DNA of 64,000 nt, from assembly GCF_013697085.1 (NCBI RefSeq), contig NZ_JACEFT010000019.1:20821-84820 (forward strand), written 5' to 3'. Positions 33,499-44,087 of this stretch are shown piece after piece. This DNA is from Billgrantia kenyensis (GTDB lineage Bacteria > Pseudomonadota > Gammaproteobacteria > Pseudomonadales > Halomonadaceae). Below the pieces are notes generated by a model that saw nothing but the letters and a program-made list of their open reading frames with translations, had not been told where the DNA came from and did no database searches. Numbering within the stretch: position 1 is the stretch's first letter; each line of letters opens with the position of its first letter. The position numbers were made by a program, and so were the translations under genes.

Positions 33499-34361
33499 CA
33501 CTCGAAGAACTGCAGGAACGAATGCTCGTCGAGATTCCAGCCATGCCGCGGCGGCTGACCGATGGGGCGCGTTACGTGCTCGACAACCCCGACGATGTGG
33601 TGATCTTCTCCATGCGCGACCTGGCGGGACGCGCCGGGGTGTCTCCAGCAACCCTGGTCAGGCTATCGCGACACCTGGGCTTCGCCAACTGGTCGGACAT
33701 TCGCATGATTCATGCCGCTCACCTGCGTACGATGCCTGCCGCCTATGCGCGCAAGGCGTCCGCCGTACTGGCGCGGGAGGGCGAGAGCGAGCTATTGGCG
33801 GAAGCCTTCAAGTCGCACCTGGCCAATCTCGAACATACGGCATCGGTCAACTCGGCCGAGAGCTTTCATGAAGCGGCAGAACGCCTGGCTCGCGCCAACA
33901 GGGTCTACATTTCCGCTTTCATGAGCTGCCGAGGGCCGGGCCATACCTTCGCCTATCTCTGCCGCATGCTGCGCGACAATGTTTTTTTGCTGGGCAGTGA
34001 AGCCACCTCGCTGGTGACCGAGCTGTCGACGCTGCGTAGCGACGACGTGGTGCTGTCGATCAACTTCCAACCCTACAGCCGTGAGATCAACCATATCGCG
34101 GACACCGTCAAGCGTTCCGGGGCAGGCCTGATCTGCCTGTCGGACAGCCGGGGAACGCCGTTGACTCCCCACGCGGACACCGTGCTGCTCTTCTCACCCG
34201 AGAGTCCTTCCTTCTTCCCCTCGATCACCGCCGCGAATGCACTGGTCGAGAGCCTGGTGGTGGCGTTGCTGGCACATCTCGGCGATACGGCCTCGGAGCG
34301 TATCGCCCGGATCGAGCACGAACTATACGCCTCCGGCACCTACAACCACTTGAATGGATAG
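33495..34361 (+). CDS. RpiR (MurR) family transcriptional regulator
   Basis: 288 residues from the GTG that overlaps the previous stop (GTGA). The N-terminal helix-turn-helix domain has the RpiR pattern FSMRDLAGRAGVSPATLVRLSRHLGF; the C-terminal SIS sugar-isomerase-like domain follows from about residue 125 (RVYISAFMSCRGP, DVVLSINFQPYSREI, GLICLSDSRGTPLTP). RpiR proteins bind phosphorylated or small polar ligands through SIS. Being inside the operon, it likely controls the ten genes, perhaps through the inverted repeat at 24416. Note that Arg/Pro changes in the SIS ligand loop may shift its ligand away from sugars. Confidence 0.88.
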   Translation: MTLEELQERMLVEIPAMPRRLTDGARYVLDNPDDVVIFSMRDLAGRAGVSPATLVRLSRHLGFANWSDIRMIHAAHLRTMPAAYARKASAVLAREGESELLAEAFKSHLANLEHTASVNSAESFHEAAERLARANRVYISAFMSCRGPGHTFAYLCRMLRDNVFLLGSEATSLVTELSTLRSDDVVLSINFQPYSREINHIADTVKRSGAGLICLSDSRGTPLTPHADTVLLFSPESPSFFPSITAANALVESLVVALLAHLGDTASERIARIEHELYASGTYNHLNG

Positions 34362-34370
34362 GGAATCGAC

Positions 34371-35717
34371 GTGTTGACCTCAGCTTCCACCAGTCATGTC
34401 TTCCACCGGTTGGCTAACTCCGTTCCCCCGCTGGCCGTGGGTGCCTCGGGCATCGAGATCGTCGATTCGACGGGTAAACGCTACCTTGATGCCAGCGGAG
34501 GTGCCGCCGTGTCCTGCATCGGCCATGGCGAACCGCGCGTGGTCGAGGCCATTCGCCAGCAGGCCGCCGCACTGGACTACGCCCACAACGTATCCTTCAC
34601 CAGCGAAGCGGCAGAAGAGCTGGCGGCTTTTCTGTGTCGCGCCACCCCGCTTGCCCTGGAAAAAGTGCAGTTCGTCGGCAGCGGCAGCGAGGCCGTTGAA
34701 GCCGCACTCAAGCTGGCACGACAGTTCCACATCGAGCGTGGTGACGCCGGTCGGCATGTCGTGATCTCACGCCTGCAGAGCTATCACGGTAATACGCTTG
34801 GAGCGCTGGCACGCGGAGGGAACGTTGCTCGCAGTCGGCCCTATGCGCCCATGATGGTCGAGTCGCCGCGTATCGAGCCCTGTTTCGAGTACCATCATCG
34901 CCGGCCGGATGAATCGCCCCTGGCCTATGGTCAGCGTGCCGCCGATGCGCTGGAGGAGGAGATCCTGAGAATTGGCTCGGACAAGGTCGCCGCCTTCATC
35001 GCTGAAACCGTGGTAGGTGCCACCAGTGGTGCCGTCCCACCTGCTCCAGGCTACTTCCAGCGCATCCGCGAGATCTGTGATCGCTATGGAATACTGCTGA
35101 TCCTCGATGAAGTCATGTGTGGCGCCAGTCGCACGGGTCCCTTTCTCGCTTGTGAAACGGAAGGCATTCAGCCGGATATCGTCACCCTGGCCAAGGGGCT
35201 TGGCGGCGGCTACCAGTCGATTGCAGCTGTGATGTGCACCCGGCAAGTTCATCAGGCCTTTGCGGAAGGCAGCGGCAGGTTCGTGCATGGCCATACTTTC
35301 ATGGCTCATCCAGTGGCCTGCGCCGCGGCTCTGGCAGTGCAGAAGGTGATCCAACAAGATGGACTCGCTCTCAACGTCGCACGTCAGGGAGAAACCCTGC
35401 ACCATCTTCTCGAGGCTCGGCTCGGCCACCATCCCCATGTGGGCGACATACGTGGCCGTGGGTTGCTGCAGGCGATTGAGATGGTCGCCGACCGGAGTAG
35501 CAAGCAACCCTTTCCCAGTGCACGCGGACTTGCAGCAGCCGTGGACAGCGAATGCCGGGCCAGGGGGCTGATGGTCTACCCCGGCACGGGAACCGTGGAT
35601 GGGGTGGCTGGCGACCATATCCTGCTAGCGCCTCCTTACAACGTCAGTCGTGAAGCGCTTCACCAGATTGTCGACCGGCTGGGTGACGCCGTGGAGACCG
35701 TGCTCGGCCGGACATGA
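34371..35717 (+). CDS. Class III aminotransferase, copy 2
   Basis: 448 residues from a GTG at 34371, the last gene of the operon. YLDASGGAAVSCIGHGEPRV, FVGSGSEAVEAALKLARQFH, the Asp in LDEVMCGASRTG and the PLP lysine in TLAKGLGGGYQSIAAV are conserved. It is only distantly like copy 1 and belongs to a different subgroup with a shorter N-terminus. Two aminotransferases in one operon suggest two amine groups in the substrate, or one enzyme for the substrate and one for a downstream product. Confidence 0.88.
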   Translation: MLTSASTSHVFHRLANSVPPLAVGASGIEIVDSTGKRYLDASGGAAVSCIGHGEPRVVEAIRQQAAALDYAHNVSFTSEAAEELAAFLCRATPLALEKVQFVGSGSEAVEAALKLARQFHIERGDAGRHVVISRLQSYHGNTLGALARGGNVARSRPYAPMMVESPRIEPCFEYHHRRPDESPLAYGQRAADALEEEILRIGSDKVAAFIAETVVGATSGAVPPAPGYFQRIREICDRYGILLILDEVMCGASRTGPFLACETEGIQPDIVTLAKGLGGGYQSIAAVMCTRQVHQAFAEGSGRFVHGHTFMAHPVACAAALAVQKVIQQDGLALNVARQGETLHHLLEARLGHHPHVGDIRGRGLLQAIEMVADRSSKQPFPSARGLAAAVDSECRARGLMVYPGTGTVDGVAGDHILLAPPYNVSREALHQIVDRLGDAVETVLGRT

Positions 35718-36046
35718 GCGGCGCGACTGAAAAAAGCTGACCTTCCTGTCCCCACCGCTCTACGCTGCCCCCTGCGAGTGACCTCGAAGGGTCATGCCGA
35801 CGACGCTTCCTTCCCCCGGGAAGAGAGGCTTTCGGTTCGAGCGCCTCTAGATACCCAACGAGGCGGTAGAGCGGCTCATGTGTCCCACAGGTAGAACCTG
35901 ATTGTGAAAGGGGTTCCGGCTGATGGAGATCGATTGTCCTTTGGCCCCCATGGCCGGGTTGCCTGACCCGCTCCATTCCTGCACCATCGTGCTAACGTCC
36001 CTTAAGCCTCCTAACGGTCGGAGGAATGCGGCATGGAGGCATATGC
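35718..36046. other. 329-bp gap with no feature I can support
   Basis: No open frame with a ribosome-binding site, no strong terminator and no recognised riboswitch. It must contain the end of the catabolic operon and the promoter of the sensor gene at 36047. Confidence 0.5.
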
Positions 36047-38620
36047 GTGAACGACGATCTTCCCATGCTGGAGGCTCAGCACAAGATTCATGAGCTGATC
36101 GCCCGGCAGGCCCCGCTGGAGCAGACCCTGGATGCCATCGCCTACTGGATCGGCTTTCTGCTTCCCGATGCCGTCGTCGCCTTCATGCGCTTCGACCCTG
36201 TACGCTGTTCCCTCAGCCTGTATCCGAGCCGGCGCTTCTCGGATCGCTACTTCCAACGCCTGCAGGATGTCCCCATCGGCGCAGAAGTCGCCTCTTTCGG
36301 CACCGCTGCTTATTTCCGACGCCCGGTGATTACCGAAGACATCCAGACGGATCGGCGCTGGGAGGACTTCCGTACCGAAGCGCTTGCCGAAGGCCTGCAC
36401 GCCTGCTGGTCCAGCCCTGTGCTAACGACTCAGGGCGAGCTGCTAGGCACGTTCGGTACCTATTATCGGGAGCCCAGGGCACCCTCTGAACTGAGCAAAC
36501 GGCGCCTGCGCCAAGCCGCGGCACTTGTCGCCCTGGCCATCATCAAGGATCGTGACAGCCACCGGCACCGCACCTTGGCCGAGTGGCATCGCTCCCTGTT
36601 CGTGAATCATCCTGACGGCGTTTACGAGTTCGATCTCGATGGACGCTTCCAGCGCTGCAACAAGGCGCTGGAGCGGATTTCCGGCTACCCGGAGCAGGCT
36701 TTCATAGGCCGTCACTTCAGTGAATTCATCGACCCGGGCTATCGTGAGCTGACGCAAGCGGCCTTCGATGCCGCCATGGGCGGCGACTCCCGCCACTACG
36801 AATCGGTGGGGATCAATCCTGACGGCCAGGCCTTTCACCTGGAGGTCACGAACTTCCCGGTGATCGTCGAAGGCGAGATCGTCGGTGTCTACGGTATCTG
36901 CCGTGACATCACCCTGCGCAAGCAGCAAGAGGCAAGAATGCGACTGCTGCAGCGAGGCATCGAGACCAGCCCCAACGGGGTGATCATGGCCGAAGCCTCG
37001 CACGACATGCCGCTCGTCTACGTCAATGAGGCCTTCTGCCAGCTGACGGGCTATGCCCCTGAGGAAGCGATCGGCAGGAACTGTCGATTCCTGCAAGGCA
37101 ACGAGACCAGCGCCGAGACCGTCCGGGCCATCCGACGAGCCTTGGCTGACTACACCAATGTGCAAGTCACGCTGCTCAATTACCGCAAGGATGGCACCCC
37201 CTTCTGGAACCGCCTGGCCGTCAGCCCCGTGTTCGACGATCACGGTCGCTGCACGCACTTCATCGGGATTCAGGAGGACATCACTCAGCAGCTGAGTCAG
37301 GAGGCCCAGATTGCCTATCAGGCCACCCATGACCTGCTCACCGACCTCCCCAATCAGACGGCGCTGGAGGATCGGCTGGAGGACGCGTTTCGACTGTGCC
37401 GAAAAACCCAGCGCTTGCTGGGGATGATTTATCTGGACCTGGACGGGTTCAAGGCCATCAATGATGGCCTGGGGCACCCCGTGGGAAACCAGCTGCTGGT
37501 GGCCGTTGCCGACCGCCTGCGCCAATTGCTCGCCCCCGGCGACACCCTGGCTCGCCTTACCGGGGACGAATTCGTCTTTCTCCTGCCTGACCTCACGGCT
37601 CGCGAGGAAGTGGCTGCTGCCGCTGAGCGTATCCTTGCGGTTCTGGAGCACCCTTTTGAGGTCGATAATCGACCCTTGCACATCAGTGCCAGTATCGGTG
37701 TCGTCTGCAGCGACAAGGGAATCGAACAGGCACATGAGCTTCTCCAGCATGCCGACCTGGCCATGGAAGCGGCCAAGCGGCAGGGCCGCAATACCTGGCA
37801 ATGGTACCGAGGTGAGGAAAGACGCAACGTCAACGAGCACGTACTGCTGCGCTATGACATCCACAGCGCACTGCGTGGGAATGAATTCGAACTCTACTAC
37901 CAGCCGATCGTCGATGCCGCCAGCGGCGAGATCCGCAGCGTCGAAGCCCTGGTCAGGTGGCACCATCCGCGCCATGGCCTGGTGTCTCCCGGGATATTCA
38001 TTCCCCTTGCCGAGCAGACCGGCCAGATCATCCCCCTGGGGCGCTGGGTGCTGCAACAGGCCTGTCAGGACCTTGCCGACTTGCAGGCCAGGGGCGAGCG
38101 AGTGTTCCCGGTGGCGGTCAACATCTCGTCATTGCAGTTTCACCGTGACGGCTTCCTCACCGAAGTTCAACAAATGCTGGACAATACAGGCCTTCCGCCG
38201 GAACTCCTCGAACTGGAGGTGACCGAGAGCATCCTGCTGCAGGGTGCCGAACATGCCATCGAAATGATCCGCACGCTGCGCGGGATGCGCATCGCGGTGT
38301 CGATCGATGATTTCGGTACCGGCTTCTCCAGCCTCAGCTACCTGCGCGACCTGCCCATTCACAAGATCAAGCTGGATCGCGCCTTCATTCGAGACATTCT
38401 TACCGATCAGCGCAATGCCGGCCTGGTGCAGGGCATCATTACCATGGCCCATCACATGAACCTGGCCGTCGTCGCCGAAGGGGTCGAGAGCCGCGCCCAG
38501 CAGCAAGACCTGATCGCTCGCCACTGTGACCTGCTGCAGGGCTTCTACTTTGCCAGACCCATGCCCCTGGACAATCTCCTGGGGCTACCTGATAGCCTGC
38601 CGGCAGCTCCTGTCGCCTAA
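36047..38620 (+). CDS. GAF-PAS-LOV-GGDEF-EAL c-di-GMP protein (blue-light sensor)
   Basis: 857 residues from the GTG at 36047, which has GGAGG 7 nt upstream; the in-frame ATG at 36026 has no spacing for one. Domains: GAF about 10-170, PAS about 185-290, LOV about 300-415, GGDEF about 430-580, EAL about 605-850. The LOV core GRNCRFLQ (343-350, photoactive Cys346), Asn378 in NYRKDG, Asn388 in FWNR and Gln409 in IGIQEDI are all present, so FMN adduct photochemistry is expected. GGDEF is TGDEF, with no RxxD inhibitory site (APGD). EAL has EALVRW, ELEVTES, IDDFGTG and VAEGVES intact. It probably makes or breaks c-di-GMP in response to blue light. Confidence 0.9.
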   Translation: MNDDLPMLEAQHKIHELIARQAPLEQTLDAIAYWIGFLLPDAVVAFMRFDPVRCSLSLYPSRRFSDRYFQRLQDVPIGAEVASFGTAAYFRRPVITEDIQTDRRWEDFRTEALAEGLHACWSSPVLTTQGELLGTFGTYYREPRAPSELSKRRLRQAAALVALAIIKDRDSHRHRTLAEWHRSLFVNHPDGVYEFDLDGRFQRCNKALERISGYPEQAFIGRHFSEFIDPGYRELTQAAFDAAMGGDSRHYESVGINPDGQAFHLEVTNFPVIVEGEIVGVYGICRDITLRKQQEARMRLLQRGIETSPNGVIMAEASHDMPLVYVNEAFCQLTGYAPEEAIGRNCRFLQGNETSAETVRAIRRALADYTNVQVTLLNYRKDGTPFWNRLAVSPVFDDHGRCTHFIGIQEDITQQLSQEAQIAYQATHDLLTDLPNQTALEDRLEDAFRLCRKTQRLLGMIYLDLDGFKAINDGLGHPVGNQLLVAVADRLRQLLAPGDTLARLTGDEFVFLLPDLTAREEVAAAAERILAVLEHPFEVDNRPLHISASIGVVCSDKGIEQAHELLQHADLAMEAAKRQGRNTWQWYRGEERRNVNEHVLLRYDIHSALRGNEFELYYQPIVDAASGEIRSVEALVRWHHPRHGLVSPGIFIPLAEQTGQIIPLGRWVLQQACQDLADLQARGERVFPVAVNISSLQFHRDGFLTEVQQMLDNTGLPPELLELEVTESILLQGAEHAIEMIRTLRGMRIAVSIDDFGTGFSSLSYLRDLPIHKIKLDRAFIRDILTDQRNAGLVQGIITMAHHMNLAVVAEGVESRAQQQDLIARHCDLLQGFYFARPMPLDNLLGLPDSLPAAPVA

Positions 38621-38705
38621 CCTGGGCTGGACGACTTCCAGGGTCTCCTGTGTATCTAGCCGGGCCATGGCGAAGCCAGGCAGCCCTGGCCTCGCGGGTT
38701 GCACC

Positions 38706-40511
<1,806 letters not shown>

Positions 40512-40574
40512 GAGAGATTCCTGACAAATAAGCCTTGAAGCTTAACGGCTTCGTGCCGCTTGCACCAAGGCGAA

Positions 40575-40601
40575 GCCGGGCCCGATCGCATCGGGCCCGG
40601 C
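40575..40601 (-). terminator. GC-rich hairpin downstream of the iron-binding protein gene
   Basis: GCCGGGCCCGA and TCGGGCCCGGC pair perfectly over 11 bp with a 5-nt loop, 36 bp after the stop at 40637. On the minus strand it is followed by TTCGCCTTGG, so it is a likely but U-poor terminator. Confidence 0.6.
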
Positions 40602-40636
40602 ATCAGGCTGAAGGGAAGCGCTACTGCGGAAGCGGG

Positions 40637-41671
40637 TTACTGCCAGTTCACTCTTTCGAGCAGCGTACGGGCCGCCTCGGCGTGCTCGCCCAACTCGCTC
40701 ATGGATGCAGGATCCATGCGCGCTGTGCCCAATCGTCGCTGTGCATTTGCTTCACCCACCTCAGCAACGACAGGGTAGAAAATGCCTGCGGCGACGTCTT
40801 GCTGTATCTCGTCTCCCGCCGTGTGCTCGAGGAAGCGCAAGGCTGCTTCGGCGCGGGGCGTGCCGCGGGCCATACCAAACCCGGCCACGTTACGGTAGGC
40901 ACCGCGACCGGCAAGGCCGTCTCCCTCCTGGTTGGGCCAGACAAGCTCGAGCTGCTCGGCCAGGACCCTCTCTGCTTCATCATCGGACTCTAGCATGCGC
41001 AGGTAGTAGTAATGGTTGGCCACGGTCACGGCGCAGTCGCCTGGCTCGGCCACCGCACGAAGCAGCTCGCCGTCACGGCCGCCGGTAGGCTGGGCCAGAT
41101 TGGCCACCAGTGCTTTCGCCCAGCGCTCGGCCTCGGTTTCACCATGATGCAGGATCATCGAACTCACCAGTGAAACGTTGTAGGGCGAGCGGCCACTGCC
41201 CAGACACAGCTCGCCGGTTAGACGCTCGTCCGCCAGCGCCTCGTAGCTCTGCGGCGTCCAATCGATCTTATCGGGATTGACGTAAATGACGCGGGCCCGC
41301 GTGGCATAACCGCTCCAACCTGCCTCGAGGTTGCGCAGCGCCTCCGGCACCCGTGTTTCGATCCACTCCGACTCGAACGGCTGAAACCCGCCTGCTTCCA
41401 GCTGAGCTTGGATATTGCTGCTGTCGACCACCATGATGACGTCCACCGGCGGTTCGCCCTCAGTTGCCATGGCCGCGTTGAGTTCATCCGGAGAGAGCAT
41501 TACCAGCTCGACGGGGATACCGGTAGCTTCGGTGAAGGCAGTGAAAAGCGGCGCCTGAGGATCGTCCAGGCGGGGTCCCGTTATCCTCAACGGCTCGTTG
41601 GCCATGGCGATGGGGGTGGCCAGCAAGGTAAACGTCAGCGGCAAGAGGGTGCGGTGAAGCGAAGTCGGCAT
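40637..41671 (-). CDS. Periplasmic iron(III)-binding protein (FbpA-like), orphan
   Basis: 344 residues from the ATG at 41671; the earlier in-frame start precedes the signal peptide. Signal peptide residues 1-22 (TLLPLTFTLLATPIAMA). The mature protein has the FbpA/AfuA lobes: FTAFTEATGIPVEL, GWSGYATRARVIYVNPD, and a tyrosine cluster VANHYYYLRML at the C-terminal lobe, like the paired tyrosines that coordinate ferric iron. A good Fur box lies 56-74 bp upstream. No permease or ATPase gene is next to it, so it must use a transporter encoded elsewhere. Some SBP family members of this kind bind other ligands. Confidence 0.8.
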   Translation of the reverse strand: MPTSLHRTLLPLTFTLLATPIAMANEPLRITGPRLDDPQAPLFTAFTEATGIPVELVMLSPDELNAAMATEGEPPVDVIMVVDSSNIQAQLEAGGFQPFESEWIETRVPEALRNLEAGWSGYATRARVIYVNPDKIDWTPQSYEALADERLTGELCLGSGRSPYNVSLVSSMILHHGETEAERWAKALVANLAQPTGGRDGELLRAVAEPGDCAVTVANHYYYLRMLESDDEAERVLAEQLELVWPNQEGDGLAGRGAYRNVAGFGMARGTPRAEAALRFLEHTAGDEIQQDVAAGIFYPVVAEVGEANAQRRLGTARMDPASMSELGEHAEAARTLLERVNWQ

Positions 41672-41726
41672 CGGTGGTGGCTTCCGGTATTGATCTAGAC
41701 CGGGCGGAAATCGCCTCGGCATGACA

Positions 41727-41745
41727 AGTAATGATAATCATTGGC
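41727..41745. promoter_or_regulatory. Fur box
   Basis: AGTAATGATAATCATTGGC matches 15 of 19 positions of the Fur consensus, with the whole central TAATGATAATCATT intact. It is placed to control the iron-binding protein gene on the minus strand; the AEC gene on the other side begins 124 bp away and could also be affected. Confidence 0.8.
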
Positions 41746-41868
41746 AAACATAGACACACCAGTCTAGCCGACAACGTTATGTTCGACGTCGGGCAACGCG
41801 GGGCGAACTTGCATCACCTCATCACTCTTCACGACAATACTGAGCTTTCTCACCGTCAAGGATGACCG

Positions 41869-42744
41869 ATGCTCGCCGACCTATTTGCCGTGATGGCTCC
41901 TGTACTGGCCGGCGCTGGCCTCGGCTTTACCTGGATTCGCCTGGGACACCCCTACCCCGTCGACTTTGTCACCCGCCTGGTCTTCAACATCGGGACGCCG
42001 GCACTGGTCATCGCCTCCCTCACCGGTGCTGAGATCGATGCCGACAGCTTTGGGCGCACCATGCTGGCCACCGCACTGGTGATGATCTGCATGGGAGCCG
42101 CTACCTTCGCCATGGCGCGCCTGCTCAAGCGCGACTGGCGGGTACTGTTGGCCCCCATGATGTATCCCAATACCGGCAACATGGGCCTGCCCGTCGTTCT
42201 CTATGCCTTCGGCAGCGCCGGTTTTGCCTTTGGCATCACGATAATGGTGACCGTCTCGCTTTTTCAGTTCACCCTCGGCGCCATCTTTGCCAGCACCGGC
42301 AATCCGTTGAGAACTTTGGTCAGGACTCCGACGGTTTACGCTATCCTGATTGCACTGGCCCTGCTGCTGACAGACACCGAGCTGCCGCTGTGGCTGGCCA
42401 ATAGCGTGGACCTGATCTCGGGCTTCACCGTGCCACTGATGCTGATCACGCTGGGCGTCTCGCTGGCCAGCATCAAGGTCAGCAACCTGAAGTCGGGTAT
42501 CGGCTTCAGCGTGCTGAGGCTTCCCGTTGCCGCCCTGTTGGCCTGGGGCATCGGTATGCTGGTTGGCCTGCCGCCCTTGGCACTCGGCATCCTGATACTG
42601 CAGATGAGCATGCCGGTGGCGGTGTTCAACTACCTGTTCGCTCAGCGCGCCAAGCGCGAACCGGAGTATGTGGCGAGCCTGGTGTTCTGCTCCACATTAC
42701 TCGCCCTGATCTATCTGCCAGTGTTGCTGGCTATCCTGATGTAG
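41869..42744 (+). CDS. AEC family transporter (auxin efflux carrier-like)
   Basis: 291 residues with about ten hydrophobic helices in two inverted halves. FAVMAPVLAGAGLGFTWIRL at the start and the conserved MYPNTGNMGLPVVLYAFGSA with the helix-breaking Asn-Gly-Pro motif are typical of AEC carriers, which often export or import small organic anions such as malate. AAGGA lies 7 nt before the ATG. The neighbours do not indicate the substrate. Confidence 0.85.
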   Translation: MLADLFAVMAPVLAGAGLGFTWIRLGHPYPVDFVTRLVFNIGTPALVIASLTGAEIDADSFGRTMLATALVMICMGAATFAMARLLKRDWRVLLAPMMYPNTGNMGLPVVLYAFGSAGFAFGITIMVTVSLFQFTLGAIFASTGNPLRTLVRTPTVYAILIALALLLTDTELPLWLANSVDLISGFTVPLMLITLGVSLASIKVSNLKSGIGFSVLRLPVAALLAWGIGMLVGLPPLALGILILQMSMPVAVFNYLFAQRAKREPEYVASLVFCSTLLALIYLPVLLAILM

Positions 42745-42837
42745 CTGCGTGCAGGATCGGGCAGGTGAAGGGAACACCTGAGCCGCCCAGGAGTCTCTAC
42801 CTGATGGGGCGGTATCCAATTGCAAGGGAGAATTATC

Positions 42838-44022
42838 ATGCATGATGCAGGCAAGCGGCTGGCTCTTCCCCTGCTGACAGGCCTTATCGGCAGCCTCGGC
42901 ATGGCCCAGGCCGCAGAGGTAGTCGAAGAGCGCATCGCCACCGAGCACTTCGATCTACGTCTGGAGCGCATCGCCGAGGGCCTCGAGAACCCTTGGTCCG
43001 TGGCCCAACTGCCTGATGGCCGATTCCTGGTCACCGAGCGGCCGGGACGCCTGGCGCTGGTCGATGAAGACGGTAGTCTGACTCACTTGGCCAATGTTCC
43101 CGAAGTGAGCGCCCGAGGCCAGGGCGGCTTGCTCGACGTGGTGCTGCATCCTCGCTACGGCGACGGCGAGCACGACTGGCTCTATTTCACCTGGAGCACT
43201 GGAAACCCCAGCATCCTGGCAAGGCTCACACGCGGACGAGCTGGGAATAATGGAACCGCCACTGCGCTTTCTCGCGGTCGCATACAAGAAGATGCCTTGG
43301 TGGAGGTAGAGCCACTCTTCGCGCAGGATCGCACCTCAGGCCCAGGGCGCCATTACGGCTCTCGTCTGGCATGGCTGCCCGACGGAACCCTGCTGATGAG
43401 CATCGGCGACCGCGGCAGCCAGCCGCCCCGCGCCCAGGACAAAGGCGACCATGCCGGCAGCGTGCTGCGCCTGACCGAGACCGGTGGCGTCCCGGACGAC
43501 AACCCCTTCCTCGACGATGGCGACGCCCTCGACGAGCTCTTCAGCATCGGCAACCGCAATATCCAGGGCCTGGTCGTCACTCAGGCTGGCGAGATCTGGG
43601 CCACTGAGCACGGGCCACGGGGCGGCGATGAACTCAACCATATCGAAGCCGGCGAGAACTACGGCTGGCCTGAGGTCAGCCTGGGGCGCGATTACTCCAC
43701 CGGCCAGCCCATCGGCGCCGATTCGCTGCCCGGCATGCGCGACCCAGTGCACGTCTTCGAAGGCACCCTGGCGCCATCCGGCCTGACCGAGGTCACCTCC
43801 GACAACTTCAACGAGTGGCAGGGAAACCTGCTTGCCGGCGGGTTGCGCAGCGAGCAGCTACACCGCCTGGTGCTGGAAAATGGCGAGCTTGTCGATAGCG
43901 AGGTCCTGCTCGACGGACAGATCGGCCGCATACGCGATGTCCGTGAGGGAGTGGACGGCTACCTCTACCTGGTCAACGATGAGTCGCAAGGCAGTCTCTA
44001 TCGGCTGAGGCCAGTGGATTGA
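42838..44022 (+). CDS. PQQ-dependent soluble aldose sugar dehydrogenase (YliI-like)
   Basis: 394 residues from the ATG at 42838, with AAGGGAG 8 nt upstream. Signal peptide near 1-27 (LTGLIGSLGMAQA). Blades of the six-bladed propeller are clear: GLENPWSVAQLPDGRFLVTE, GGLLDVVLHPRYG, GSRLAWLPDGTLLMSIGDRG, WATEHGPRGGDELNHIEAG and NYGWPEVSLG, with conserved His and Asp of the PQQ/calcium site. It should oxidise aldose sugars in the periplasm and pass electrons to quinone or cytochromes. The 3' end touches the start region of the sensor kinase. Confidence 0.9.
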   Translation: MHDAGKRLALPLLTGLIGSLGMAQAAEVVEERIATEHFDLRLERIAEGLENPWSVAQLPDGRFLVTERPGRLALVDEDGSLTHLANVPEVSARGQGGLLDVVLHPRYGDGEHDWLYFTWSTGNPSILARLTRGRAGNNGTATALSRGRIQEDALVEVEPLFAQDRTSGPGRHYGSRLAWLPDGTLLMSIGDRGSQPPRAQDKGDHAGSVLRLTETGGVPDDNPFLDDGDALDELFSIGNRNIQGLVVTQAGEIWATEHGPRGGDELNHIEAGENYGWPEVSLGRDYSTGQPIGADSLPGMRDPVHVFEGTLAPSGLTEVTSDNFNEWQGNLLAGGLRSEQLHRLVLENGELVDSEVLLDGQIGRIRDVREGVDGYLYLVNDESQGSLYRLRPVD

Positions 44023-44087
44023 TTTCGGGTCCGGCACCGGGCCGCCTGCCTGGCGCCGCTTTCGCCAAACGCCGTCCGCGAGTCGCC

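Noticed and set aside
35718..36046. c-di-GMP riboswitch before the LOV-GGDEF-EAL gene
   Set aside because: Looked for a GEMM-like fold; only a weak 6-bp stem at 35824-35848, without the conserved core.
36443..38056. 537-codon minus-strand frame opposite the LOV-GGDEF-EAL gene
   Set aside because: No motif or ribosome-binding site; the plus-strand domains are unmistakable.
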